NCBI GenBank assembly: GCA_039934875.1
Contig: JBDTLH010000387.1
Location: 1 to 5,388 of the forward strand
DNA from: JBDTLH01 sp039934875
GTDB lineage: Bacteria > Acidobacteriota > Terriglobia > Terriglobales > Acidobacteriaceae
Length of the DNA stretch: 5,388 bases
Direction: 5' to 3'
The first letter of the stretch is position 1; each line of letters begins with the position of its first letter. The notes below the pieces were generated by a model that saw only the letters and a list, made by a program, of their open reading frames with translations, was not told the origin of the DNA and made no database searches. The position numbers and the translations under genes are program-made. Positions 1-4,890 of this stretch are shown here, piece by piece.

Positions 1-69
1 AGCTGGCGCGGTCGGAGAGGATTGGGAGATTGGCATCGGTGCGCTGATATTGGTTCGGTGGAAGGGGCT

Positions 70-100
70 TTGACAAGCTGTAAGAGGGATACGGTATGCT
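70..100 (+). promoter_or_regulatory. Candidate sigma-70 promoter for the LuxR-type regulator
   Basis: A perfect TTGACA (70-75) is followed after 19 bp by TATGCT (95-100), a 4 of 6 match to the -10 box. Transcription would begin near 107, about 17 bases before the ATG at 124. The spacer is longer than the optimal 17 bp, so this is only a candidate. It would rule out the upstream in-frame TTG at 22 as a translation start. Confidence 0.35.
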
Positions 101-123
101 GGTGCATCTTGAAAAAAACTGAG

Positions 124-789
124 ATGCTGCAGGGTGTGCGTTCGGTGACTGCGGGAGAGGGCCATAAAAAAATTCGCGTGGCGGTGGTGGAGAGCGATCC
201 ATTGCGCATGATCGGTTACCAATCTTTGCTGGAAGGCAAGCACGAGATTGCAGTGGAGAGCGCGAGCTTTAGACAGATCGCGGCCAATCCGCGTCTGGAT
301 GTGGTATTGCTGGCGACGCACACGGGGCAAAACATGTTTGATAAGATCGCGGAGTCGAAAGCGAGGGGCGGGAAATTGCGGATATTGCTGTCCGGCCCAG
401 CGGTGGACGACGAGACCCTGCTGCTGGCGATCACCGCGGGCGCCAAAGGCTACATAGAGGAGTCCGCGGGGGCGGGCGACTTTGCCGACGCAATAAAAGT
501 GGTGCACTCGGGTTCGATCTGGGCGCCGCGCCGGGTGTTGGCGATGTTTGTCGAGCGGGCGATGAGCAGCCTGCACCGCACCCGCAACAGCGACCTGGGA
601 TTTACTGAGCGGGAGCGCGAGGTATTAAGGTTGCTGGTGGCGGGGCGGTCCAATAAGGAGATTGGCCTGGCGCTGCAGATTGAAGAGCGGACCGCGAAGG
701 CGCATGTGATGAAACTGATGCGCAAGGTTGGGGCCCCGAACCGGATCGCGCTTACCGTGCAAGCTGTAACGCGGATGTTATTGGATTGA
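124..789 (+). CDS. LuxR/NarL-family response regulator with degenerate receiver
   Basis: A 221-residue transcription factor with an N-terminal receiver-like domain (about 16-130) and a C-terminal LuxR/GerE helix-turn-helix (about 158-218). The helix-turn-helix is typical: FTEREREVLRLLVAG, then SNKEIG and the recognition-helix region RTAKAHVMKLMRKVG. The receiver keeps the early acidic pocket (VVESDP, E23/D25) and a Ser in the LLSG strand. The phospho-acceptor Asp expected after DVVLL is Ala64, and the Lys expected after GAKGYI is Glu112. It probably does not use aspartate phosphorylation. The ATG at 124 is chosen because it precedes the receiver by a normal distance and lies just after a possible promoter; an in-frame TTG at 22 would add 34 residues with no domain, and TTG 109 is also possible. 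No convincing Shine-Dalgarno precedes 124. Targets are unknown; no sensor kinase lies in the window. Confidence 0.85.
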   Translation: MLQGVRSVTAGEGHKKIRVAVVESDPLRMIGYQSLLEGKHEIAVESASFRQIAANPRLDVVLLATHTGQNMFDKIAESKARGGKLRILLSGPAVDDETLLLAITAGAKGYIEESAGAGDFADAIKVVHSGSIWAPRRVLAMFVERAMSSLHRTRNSDLGFTEREREVLRLLVAGRSNKEIGLALQIEERTAKAHVMKLMRKVGAPNRIALTVQAVTRMLLD

Positions 790-796
790 TTGCATT

Positions 797-818
797 GCAC
801 TCGGCGCAGTGCTATTTT
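797..818 (+). terminator. Weak candidate terminator after the LuxR-type gene
   Basis: GCACT (797-801) and AGTGC (808-812) form a 5-bp stem with a 6-base loop, followed by TATTTT, starting 8 bases after the stop codon. The stem is short and the T-run is interrupted, so this is a weak call. Confidence 0.25.
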
Positions 819-877
819 CAAGGAATGTACAATTGCGGTGCAAACCGACGACGGATTTGTGAATCATACTAGCGGTT

Positions 878-898
878 AGTGACCGTAGAAGTGTCACT
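878..898 (+). promoter_or_regulatory. Dyad AGTGAC-N9-GTCACT upstream of the SYLF gene
   Basis: A perfect 6-bp inverted repeat (878-883 and 893-898) with a 9-base spacer lies 27 bases before the start codon at 926. It could be an operator or a 5'-leader hairpin. The only promoter-like sequence nearby is TACAAT at 828-833, which has no good -35 partner; if that is the -10 box, the dyad lies in the transcribed leader. The rest of the 790-925 gap shows nothing I can name. Confidence 0.3.
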
Positions 899-925
899 CC
901 CAAAACATTTTGAGAGGAAATAAAG

Positions 926-1630
926 ATGAAGAGATTTTTGGCATTGGCACTCATGACAGTGATGGGTTCCACGTTGACGTATGCAGCCGCGAATGACAAA
1001 GCAAAATTAGACGAACGGCTTCAGAAGGCCACTGGTGTGCTCAAGCAACTGGAAGCCACGCCGGACAACGGCATCCCAGACGAGATAGCCGAGGCGGCGA
1101 AGTGCGTTGCTATCGTTCCCGATCTAAAGAAGGCCGCATTCGTATTTGGCGGACAGTATGGCCAGGGATTCGCGAGCTGCCGTACTCCCGAGGGCCGCTG
1201 GAGCGCGCCGGCGCCCATACGTATTGCAGGTGGAAGCTGGGGCTTCCAGATTGGCGGCTCCTCGACTGACATCGTAATGGTCGCGGTGAACGACAAAGGG
1301 ATGCAGGACCTGCTCGCGTCAAAGTTCAAGATCGGCGCGGACGCCGCCGCCGCCGCGGGACCTGTGGGAAGGCACGCCCAGGCGGGCACGAACTGGAAGC
1401 TGGATTCGGAGCTTCTCACCTATTCACGCTCCAAGGGCCTGTTTGCGGGCATCTCGCTGGATGGAAGCAATGTGCAACAGAATGATGACGATACCGCTGC
1501 ACTGTACGGACATGTGATTCCTTTCCGCTCGATCCTTAGTGGAAAGGTCGCTGCCCCGGATGCGACCGGGAAGGCCTTCCAAAATGAAGTTACGCGCTAC
1601 TTCAATCGCTCGAAGACCAACGGTAAATAA
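926..1630 (+). CDS. Exported SYLF-domain (Ysc84-like) protein
   Basis: A 234-residue protein with an N-terminal signal peptide (MKRFLALALMTVMGSTLTYA, likely cut after Ala20 or Ala22) and then a SYLF/Ysc84-type domain covering nearly all of the mature chain. Family hallmarks are IPDEIAEAAKCVAIVPDLKKA (here split at residues 50-70), FVFGGQYGQG (72-81), GGSWGFQIGGSSTDIVMV near 102-119, then KFKIGADAAAAAGPVGR and the LLTYSRSKGLFAGISLDG stretch. SYLF proteins bind lipids; the eukaryotic members bind phosphoinositides and actin, while bacterial members are mostly secreted and uncharacterised. Cys60 and Cys85 are the only cysteines and could pair in the periplasm. The start is supported by AGGA at 915-918, seven bases before the ATG. 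It has its own terminator downstream and converges with the minus-strand cluster. Family assignment is firm; the role is unknown. Confidence 0.9.
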   Translation: MKRFLALALMTVMGSTLTYAAANDKAKLDERLQKATGVLKQLEATPDNGIPDEIAEAAKCVAIVPDLKKAAFVFGGQYGQGFASCRTPEGRWSAPAPIRIAGGSWGFQIGGSSTDIVMVAVNDKGMQDLLASKFKIGADAAAAAGPVGRHAQAGTNWKLDSELLTYSRSKGLFAGISLDGSNVQQNDDDTAALYGHVIPFRSILSGKVAAPDATGKAFQNEVTRYFNRSKTNGK

Positions 1631-1654
1631 GACCAAGGGCAGATGAATGGAGGA

Positions 1655-1680
1655 CGGTGGCATTGCGCCACCGTTTTTCT
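1655..1680 (+). terminator. Rho-independent terminator of the SYLF gene
   Basis: CGGTGGC (1655-1661), loop ATTGC, GCCACCG (1667-1673), followed at once by TTTTT; A1654 and T1674 can extend the stem to 8 bp. It begins 24 bases after the stop codon. The opposite strand has no T-run after the stem, so it should not terminate the converging cluster efficiently. Confidence 0.9.
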
Positions 1681-1684
1681 GTGT

Positions 1685-2056
1685 TCAGCCGCCGGTGGTC
1701 TCCCAACGGACCCGCGAATCGGCATCGATGGTGGTTTGGATGTTGCCGCCGTGGCCCTGACTCCATGCCGGACCATCGCTCGAAATCCATTTATGCCCCG
1801 GACCTTCAAAGCCGAGCTTCAGCTTTCCATTCTGTAGAGACTTGAAATGGTAGTGGAAGGTCTGTCCCGGCGCGAGCTTGGTGGTGCCGAAGCTGCCGCC
1901 GGGGTAGTTGATCTCGACGGCATGGAGTTCGATGGCGGTGTTGTTGGTGACCGAAAAATCGACGTAACGCTTGCCGCATGAGGATGACGCGAGCGCCAAC
2001 AAGGTGAGCAGAGCCAGCAAGGCGGGATGACGGCGCAGAGGCATCGCACCCATCAT
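1685..2056 (-). CDS. Small putative lipoprotein, unknown function
   Basis: A 123-residue protein that I do not recognise. Residues 8-26 form a basic then hydrophobic signal sequence (RRHPALLALLTLLALASSS) followed by Cys27, consistent with a signal-peptidase II lipoprotein; the lipobox is imperfect because Ser rather than Leu or Val stands at -3. The mature part (about 95 residues) alternates short beta-type stretches (YVDFSVTNNT, ELHAVEINYPGG, LAPGQTFHYHF, KLKLGFEG, GNIQTTIDAD), suggesting a small beta-sandwich, with several His and Trp residues near the end. The start is uncertain: ATGs at 2056, 2053 and 2044 are all in frame and none has a clear Shine-Dalgarno. The gene begins 24 bp after the receiver-PAS regulator on the same strand, so it is probably co-transcribed. 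It is likely anchored in an envelope membrane, facing the periplasm. Confidence 0.7.
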   Translation of the reverse strand: MMGAMPLRRHPALLALLTLLALASSSCGKRYVDFSVTNNTAIELHAVEINYPGGSFGTTKLAPGQTFHYHFKSLQNGKLKLGFEGPGHKWISSDGPAWSQGHGGNIQTTIDADSRVRWETTGG

Positions 2057-2080
2057 AGAGGAAAGATGATTGGGAAGACG

Positions 2081-2971
2081 TTACTTGCTTTCGATGATGC
2101 GGGCGCTCAGGACCACTCCGTCGCGATTGTCATGCAGGCGAAGAGGGAAGGCCAGCACATTCCAGATGAAGCGCGGATTTTGCATGGGCATGGATGGAAG
2201 CCCGCGACCAGTGCGGTCGATGTAGGTTTCGCGGGTGTCGGTGACGTTCTGAATCACATCACGCCATTCAAGCGGCAGGTCGGGGATTTCCTTGAAGATA
2301 TTGCGTCCCACAAACCAGCCGCGCTGCCGGGCGTTGACACGAGACCCGGGAACACGAGACATGGAAATACGAGAGCGGGAACCAAGTGCGCGAGGACCGA
2401 GGGAACGAGGGCCGGGCGGCGAGCCGGAGGCGAGAATACTGGCGAAGAGGTCGTTGACGTATTGCCAATTGCCCTCGCGATCGAGGATCTCAAGCGCCAC
2501 GTCATCGCCCATGCATTTGGCGATGCGCGAGTAGTAGAAGTCCCGCGAATCCACTACTACCGGTTTACCGCGGCGCTTAGCCTCGAAATTCTTGAGTGCG
2601 GCAATCAGGTCGTCGGCGGAGCTGTATCCTTTGAGAAGGTGCATGTCTTCGACCCCGCCAAAGCGCCGTTCGAGGGTCGCCGAGAGGATGATGATGGGCA
2701 CTTCGGGGCGCTGGCGGCGGAGCGAAGCAGCGACTTCGGTGCCGAACTGTCCCGCGCCCAGATGGTAATCGAGCACCGCGATATCGCATTGCGAGAGACG
2801 CTCCTCGGCTTCGCCCGTGGTGGATGAGGTGATGGCTTCATAGCCATGCTTGCGCAGGATGGCGGCGCGCAGCAGCAGATTATTGGGATCGTCGTCGAGC
2901 AGCAATACACGGACCGCATTCAGCTTTGGCTTGGGCGAGGGAAGAACTTCTATTTGCGGCGGAAGACCCAT
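2081..2971 (-). CDS. Response regulator: receiver plus PAS-like domain
   Basis: A 296-residue protein with an intact receiver and no DNA-binding output domain. The receiver (about 20-128) has acidic pocket DDD 26-28, phospho-acceptor Asp68 (IAVLDYHLG), Ser97 (IIILSA) and Lys114 (HLLKGYS). A PAS-like domain follows (about 153-293), with LEILDREGNWQYVNDLFASI, VGRNIFKEIPDLPLEW and a final NVLAFPLRL...GVVLSARII strand. The PAS domain is interrupted at about 182-217 by a Gly/Pro/Ser/Arg-rich repeat insertion. With no output domain, it may signal by protein contact or by ligand binding to PAS. The start is a choice: ATG 2971 leaves 52 bp after lpxD, whereas GTG 3076 would overlap lpxD by 53 bp and add 35 low-complexity residues. 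Neither has a good Shine-Dalgarno. It is probably co-transcribed with lpxD and the lipoprotein; no partner kinase is visible. Confidence 0.82.
   Translation of the reverse strand: MGLPPQIEVLPSPKPKLNAVRVLLLDDDPNNLLLRAAILRKHGYEAITSSTTGEAEERLSQCDIAVLDYHLGAGQFGTEVAASLRRQRPEVPIIILSATLERRFGGVEDMHLLKGYSSADDLIAALKNFEAKRRGKPVVVDSRDFYYSRIAKCMGDDVALEILDREGNWQYVNDLFASILASGSPPGPRSLGPRALGSRSRISMSRVPGSRVNARQRGWFVGRNIFKEIPDLPLEWRDVIQNVTDTRETYIDRTGRGLPSMPMQNPRFIWNVLAFPLRLHDNRDGVVLSARIIESK
2336..2413 (-). repeat. Degenerate 15-bp tandem repeat inside the PAS coding region
   Basis: On the plus strand three adjacent 15-bp units start at 2336: ACACGAGACCCGGGA, ACACGAGACATGGAA, ATACGAGAGCGGGAA. More diverged copies follow toward 2413 (CCAAGTGCGCGAGGA, CCGAGGGAACGAGGG). 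Because 15 is a multiple of three the reading frame is kept. In protein the repeat reads as five-residue steps such as GPRSL, GPRAL, ISMSR and VPGSR. The composition differs from the rest of the gene, which suggests local expansion or an inserted repeat. Confidence 0.7.
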
Positions 2972-3023
2972 AGGAACAAACTTTTGGATGCGGTCGGCAG
3001 CCGGAATTCTGCCTTGCTGATGT

Positions 3024-4055
3024 TTATTCCGGGGTTGCCGCTTGCCGCTGGCTTCGGACCGCCGCCCGGAGTTCACGGATGATCTCGGGTAGCCGGTTAA
3101 AGAGGGCGACAGAACGCAGCCACTGGCGATTATCGAAGGCCGGGGATCCGCTTACGATCTTGCCGGCCTCAACATCGACGGTCCCCGCCTGGGCGGTGAC
3201 GATCGCACCATCGCCGACGGTGCAGTGGCCGGCGACGCCGACCTGTCCCGCTAGAATCACTTGTTTCCCGATTTTAGTGGAGCCGGCGAGCCCCACTTGG
3301 GCACACAGGAGCGAATCCTCGCCCACATCACATCCGTGTCCCACCTGGCTGAGATTGTCGATCTTGGCGCCGCGCCGGATGCGGGTTTCGCCGATGGTAG
3401 CGCGGTCGATGCAAGCGTTGGCCTGCACTTCCACGTGATCTTCGAGGACGGCGGGGCCGGACTGCGTGATCTTGTGCCAGGCAATGGAGCGGGGATGGAC
3501 CTCGTCGCGGGCGAACCCAAAGCCATCGCAGCCGATCACTGCGCCGTTTTGCAGGACAACATCGTTGCCGACGATGCAGTATTCACGGATTATGGCGTGA
3601 GCGTGGGCGGTGAGGCGGTGGCCGATATGAGCGTAAGGATAGATGACGACGTGGGGGTGCAGCGTACAGCCGTCGCCGACCACAGCATTTTCACCAATGA
3701 CAACGTAGGGGCCAATGCTGGCGCGAGCGCCGATGCGCGCCGTGGGATGGACGACGGCCGTGGGATGAATACCGGCAGCCTGTGAGGGCGGCTGATAGAA
3801 GAGATCAATTGCGCGGGCAAAGGTGAGGTAGGGATTGTCGCTGCGCAAGACAGCATAGCCGGCAGCGGGATTTTCCTTCTTCTGGATCACGGCGGAGGCG
3901 CGCGTCGTCTTGAGCAGCGGCGCATATTTAGGGTTCGAGAGGAAGGTGATGTGCCCGGCCTGCGCCTCCTGGAGTCCCGCAATGCCGGTGATTTCCAGAT
4001 CAGGCCCGTGCGAGAGTTCCACCTCCAGCCGGCGGGCGATTTCGGAGAGCTTCAT
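3024..4055 (-). CDS. lpxD: UDP-3-O-acylglucosamine N-acyltransferase LpxD
   Basis: This is the third enzyme of lipid A synthesis: it transfers a 3-hydroxyacyl chain from acyl carrier protein to the 2-amino group of UDP-3-O-acylglucosamine, in the cytoplasm. At 343 residues it matches the usual length (about 340). The N-terminal uridine-binding domain (1-95) opens with MKLSEIARRLEVEL and contains ITGIAGLQEAQAGHITFLSN. Left-handed beta-helix hexapeptide repeats cover about 96-300 (GIHPTAVVHPTARIG, IGPYVVIGENAVVGDG). The family core GCDGFGFA (175-182), IDRATIG and DNLSQVGHGCDVG is present, with His240 at the position of the catalytic His. The C-terminal helix (about 311-340) is typical. ATG 4055 is chosen because it matches the usual family start; tandem in-frame GTGs at 4085 and 4082 would add ten or nine residues. 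It heads a run with the receiver-PAS gene. No other lpx or fab genes are in view. Confidence 0.96.
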   Translation of the reverse strand: MKLSEIARRLEVELSHGPDLEITGIAGLQEAQAGHITFLSNPKYAPLLKTTRASAVIQKKENPAAGYAVLRSDNPYLTFARAIDLFYQPPSQAAGIHPTAVVHPTARIGARASIGPYVVIGENAVVGDGCTLHPHVVIYPYAHIGHRLTAHAHAIIREYCIVGNDVVLQNGAVIGCDGFGFARDEVHPRSIAWHKITQSGPAVLEDHVEVQANACIDRATIGETRIRRGAKIDNLSQVGHGCDVGEDSLLCAQVGLAGSTKIGKQVILAGQVGVAGHCTVGDGAIVTAQAGTVDVEAGKIVSGSPAFDNRQWLRSVALFNRLPEIIRELRAAVRSQRQAATPE

Positions 4056-4062
4056 GCGGGCA

Positions 4063-4068
4063 ATTCTA
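4063..4068 (-). promoter_or_regulatory. Possible -10 box for a leaderless lpxD transcript
   Basis: Read on the minus strand, TAGAAT (5 of 6 match to TATAAT) lies exactly 7 bases before the ATG at 4055, so transcription would begin at or next to the start codon. This would explain the missing Shine-Dalgarno. No good -35 box lies at the right distance, so support is modest. Confidence 0.3.
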
Positions 4069-4080
4069 AACCCTGTACTC

Positions 4081-4110
4081 ACCACTGAGTTACGGAGGAG
4101 ACGGAGAGAA
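4081..4110. repeat. Purine-rich ACCACTGAG / ACGGAGGAG / ACGGAGAGA motif
   Basis: Just upstream of lpxD is a purine-rich string, ACCACTGAGTT then ACGGAGGAG and ACGGAGAGA, with a 9-base period over its last two units. From memory it resembles the intergenic ACCACAGAG-GACACAGAG type of low-complexity repeat seen in many soil bacteria; I cannot check that here. Its function is unknown. Confidence 0.35.
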
Positions 4111-4208
4111 GCAAGAGCATCTCTGATTGCGCGGACGGACGCCGGATGGGCGGAAATACATGATGGGAGTCTAGACCCGGTGCAGGCTGTGAGTTGTGGG
4201 GCCTTATA

Positions 4209-4276
4209 CCCGGTGGGAGCCTATGCCTTTAGGCATAGGAGTCAAGAGCAACCAGCGATGCGGCTTCAGCCGCGGC
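4209..4276 (+). repeat. Left REP end: GGAG plus two palindromes
   Basis: The outer CCCGGTGGGAG ends in GGAG (4216-4219), the tetranucleotide typical of REP sequences. It abuts a perfect palindrome at 4220-4239 (CCTATGCCT, TT, AGGCATAGG). After a 20-bp spacer comes a second perfect palindrome at 4260-4273 (GCGGCT, TC, AGCCGC), then GGC. REP hairpins are the single-strand recognition sites of RAYT transposases. Confidence 0.88.
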
Positions 4277-4329
4277 CTTCGATTACTTCGGTAAGTTTCA
4301 AACGCGTTCTTTTGCTGTTAATTGATCGA

Positions 4330-4797
4330 ATGCATCATTCACCTCAGGAACGGCGTTGCTTCTTCGTAACCGCAGTCGGCGCAAATCGTAGAAATCTCTT
4401 TCAAACAGAGTGGAATTGCGAATTGTTCCTCAGTCTGATCCGAGGGTACCGGGAGATGAACAGGTTTGCACTGCACTGCTTCGTGTTGATGCCCGATCAC
4501 CTTCACTCAATCCTGACGCCTGCCCCGGAGATATCGCTGGAGAAAGCGATGCAGTTTATCAAAGGACGCTTTTCATTTGAATTGAAGAAGCAGTTCGGGG
4601 ACGAGCGAGAGGTCTGGCAAAAAGGATACAACGAAGATCGGTTGCGGAGCCTTGAGGACTTTCATGCCCGCTCAAACTACATCCATGAGAACCCGGTGCG
4701 GGCGGGATTAGCGAAAGGCGCGAATTCGTTTGCGTGGTCATCGGCGAGGATGTTCGCAGATGTTGGTCCCATGCCGGAATGGTTCCGCCGCGGCTGA
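4330..4797 (+). CDS. REP-associated tyrosine transposase (Y1/HUH, RAYT)
   Basis: A 155-residue single-domain Y1 transposase (TnpA_REP/IS200-like superfamily) that would nick and rejoin single-stranded REP hairpins through a 5'-phosphotyrosine. Family marks in order: RRCFFVTAVGANRRNLF at the start; the HUH metal-binding motif MPDHLH with His57 and His59; SLEKAMQFIKGRFSFELKK (69-87); VWQKGYNEDRL (95-105); and SNYIHENPVRAGL with the probable nucleophile Tyr117. It ends near the usual WSSA motif (136-139). ATG 4330 is chosen because it sits just before the conserved start; the frame stays open upstream to 3910, but that part runs through the left REP and antisense to lpxD and has no homology-like features. 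No clear Shine-Dalgarno is seen, so expression may be low. The last three codons and the TGA lie in the right inverted end. The gene appears complete. Confidence 0.9.
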   Translation: MHHSPQERRCFFVTAVGANRRNLFQTEWNCELFLSLIRGYREMNRFALHCFVLMPDHLHSILTPAPEISLEKAMQFIKGRFSFELKKQFGDEREVWQKGYNEDRLRSLEDFHARSNYIHENPVRAGLAKGANSFAWSSARMFADVGPMPEWFRRG

Positions 4798-4854
4798 AGC
4801 CGCAAATTTGGTGGCCTCGATTTCCTATGCCTAAAGGCATAGGCTCCCACCGGG
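4787..4854 (-). repeat. Right REP end, inverted copy of the left end
   Basis: Read on the minus strand it matches the left end: CCCGGTGGGAG, palindrome 4824-4843 (identical to the left one), a 20-bp spacer (4804-4823), palindrome 4790-4803 (GCGGCT, TC, AGCCGC), then GGC. The palindromes and outer edge are identical between the ends, while the spacers match at only about 8 of 20 positions. The transposase stop codon TGA (4795-4797) lies inside the inner palindrome. Confidence 0.88.
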
Positions 4855-4890
4855 CGACTCCGCAGCTTCGCGCCTCCCGACTTCGCGGTG

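Larger units (their letters stand above)
4209..4854 (+). mobile_element. REP/RAYT transposable element, 646 bp
   Basis: The element is bounded by 68-bp inverted ends (4209-4276 and 4787-4854) and carries a single Y1 transposase gene between them. The outer edges are CCCGGTGGGAG on the left and its complement CTCCCACCGGG on the right; similarity stops exactly outside both. I see no target-site duplication, as expected for HUH single-strand transposition. It lies 153 bp upstream of lpxD and 36 bp beyond the stop of the neighbouring minus-strand gene, so it is intergenic. Both ends and the gene look intact, so it may be recent or still mobilisable. Confidence 0.85.

Noticed and set aside
96..122. 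Eight-codon leader peptide with AGAGGG seven bases upstream and a run of seven A
   Set aside because: It overlaps the candidate -10 box, so it may not be transcribed. Nothing else supports translation or frameshifting into the regulator.
2027..2827. A 266-codon plus-strand open frame, with AGAGGAAAG before an internal ATG at 2066
   Set aside because: It lies antisense to the receiver-PAS gene, whose domains are clear. Its translation has no recognisable motifs, and long antisense frames are common in GC-rich DNA; the Shine-Dalgarno-like string looks accidental.
3261..3785. A 174-codon plus-strand open frame
   Set aside because: Fully antisense to lpxD; its repeated Asp/Ala/Val composition mirrors the hexapeptide codons of the real gene.
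3910..4329. An N-terminal extension of the transposase frame
   Set aside because: It crosses the left REP end and runs antisense to lpxD, while conserved RAYT sequence begins only after 4330.
4866..4887. CTTCGCG direct repeats between the REP element and the hypothetical gene
   Set aside because: Short, GC-rich and without flanking structure or a T-run; not convincing as a terminator or target duplication.
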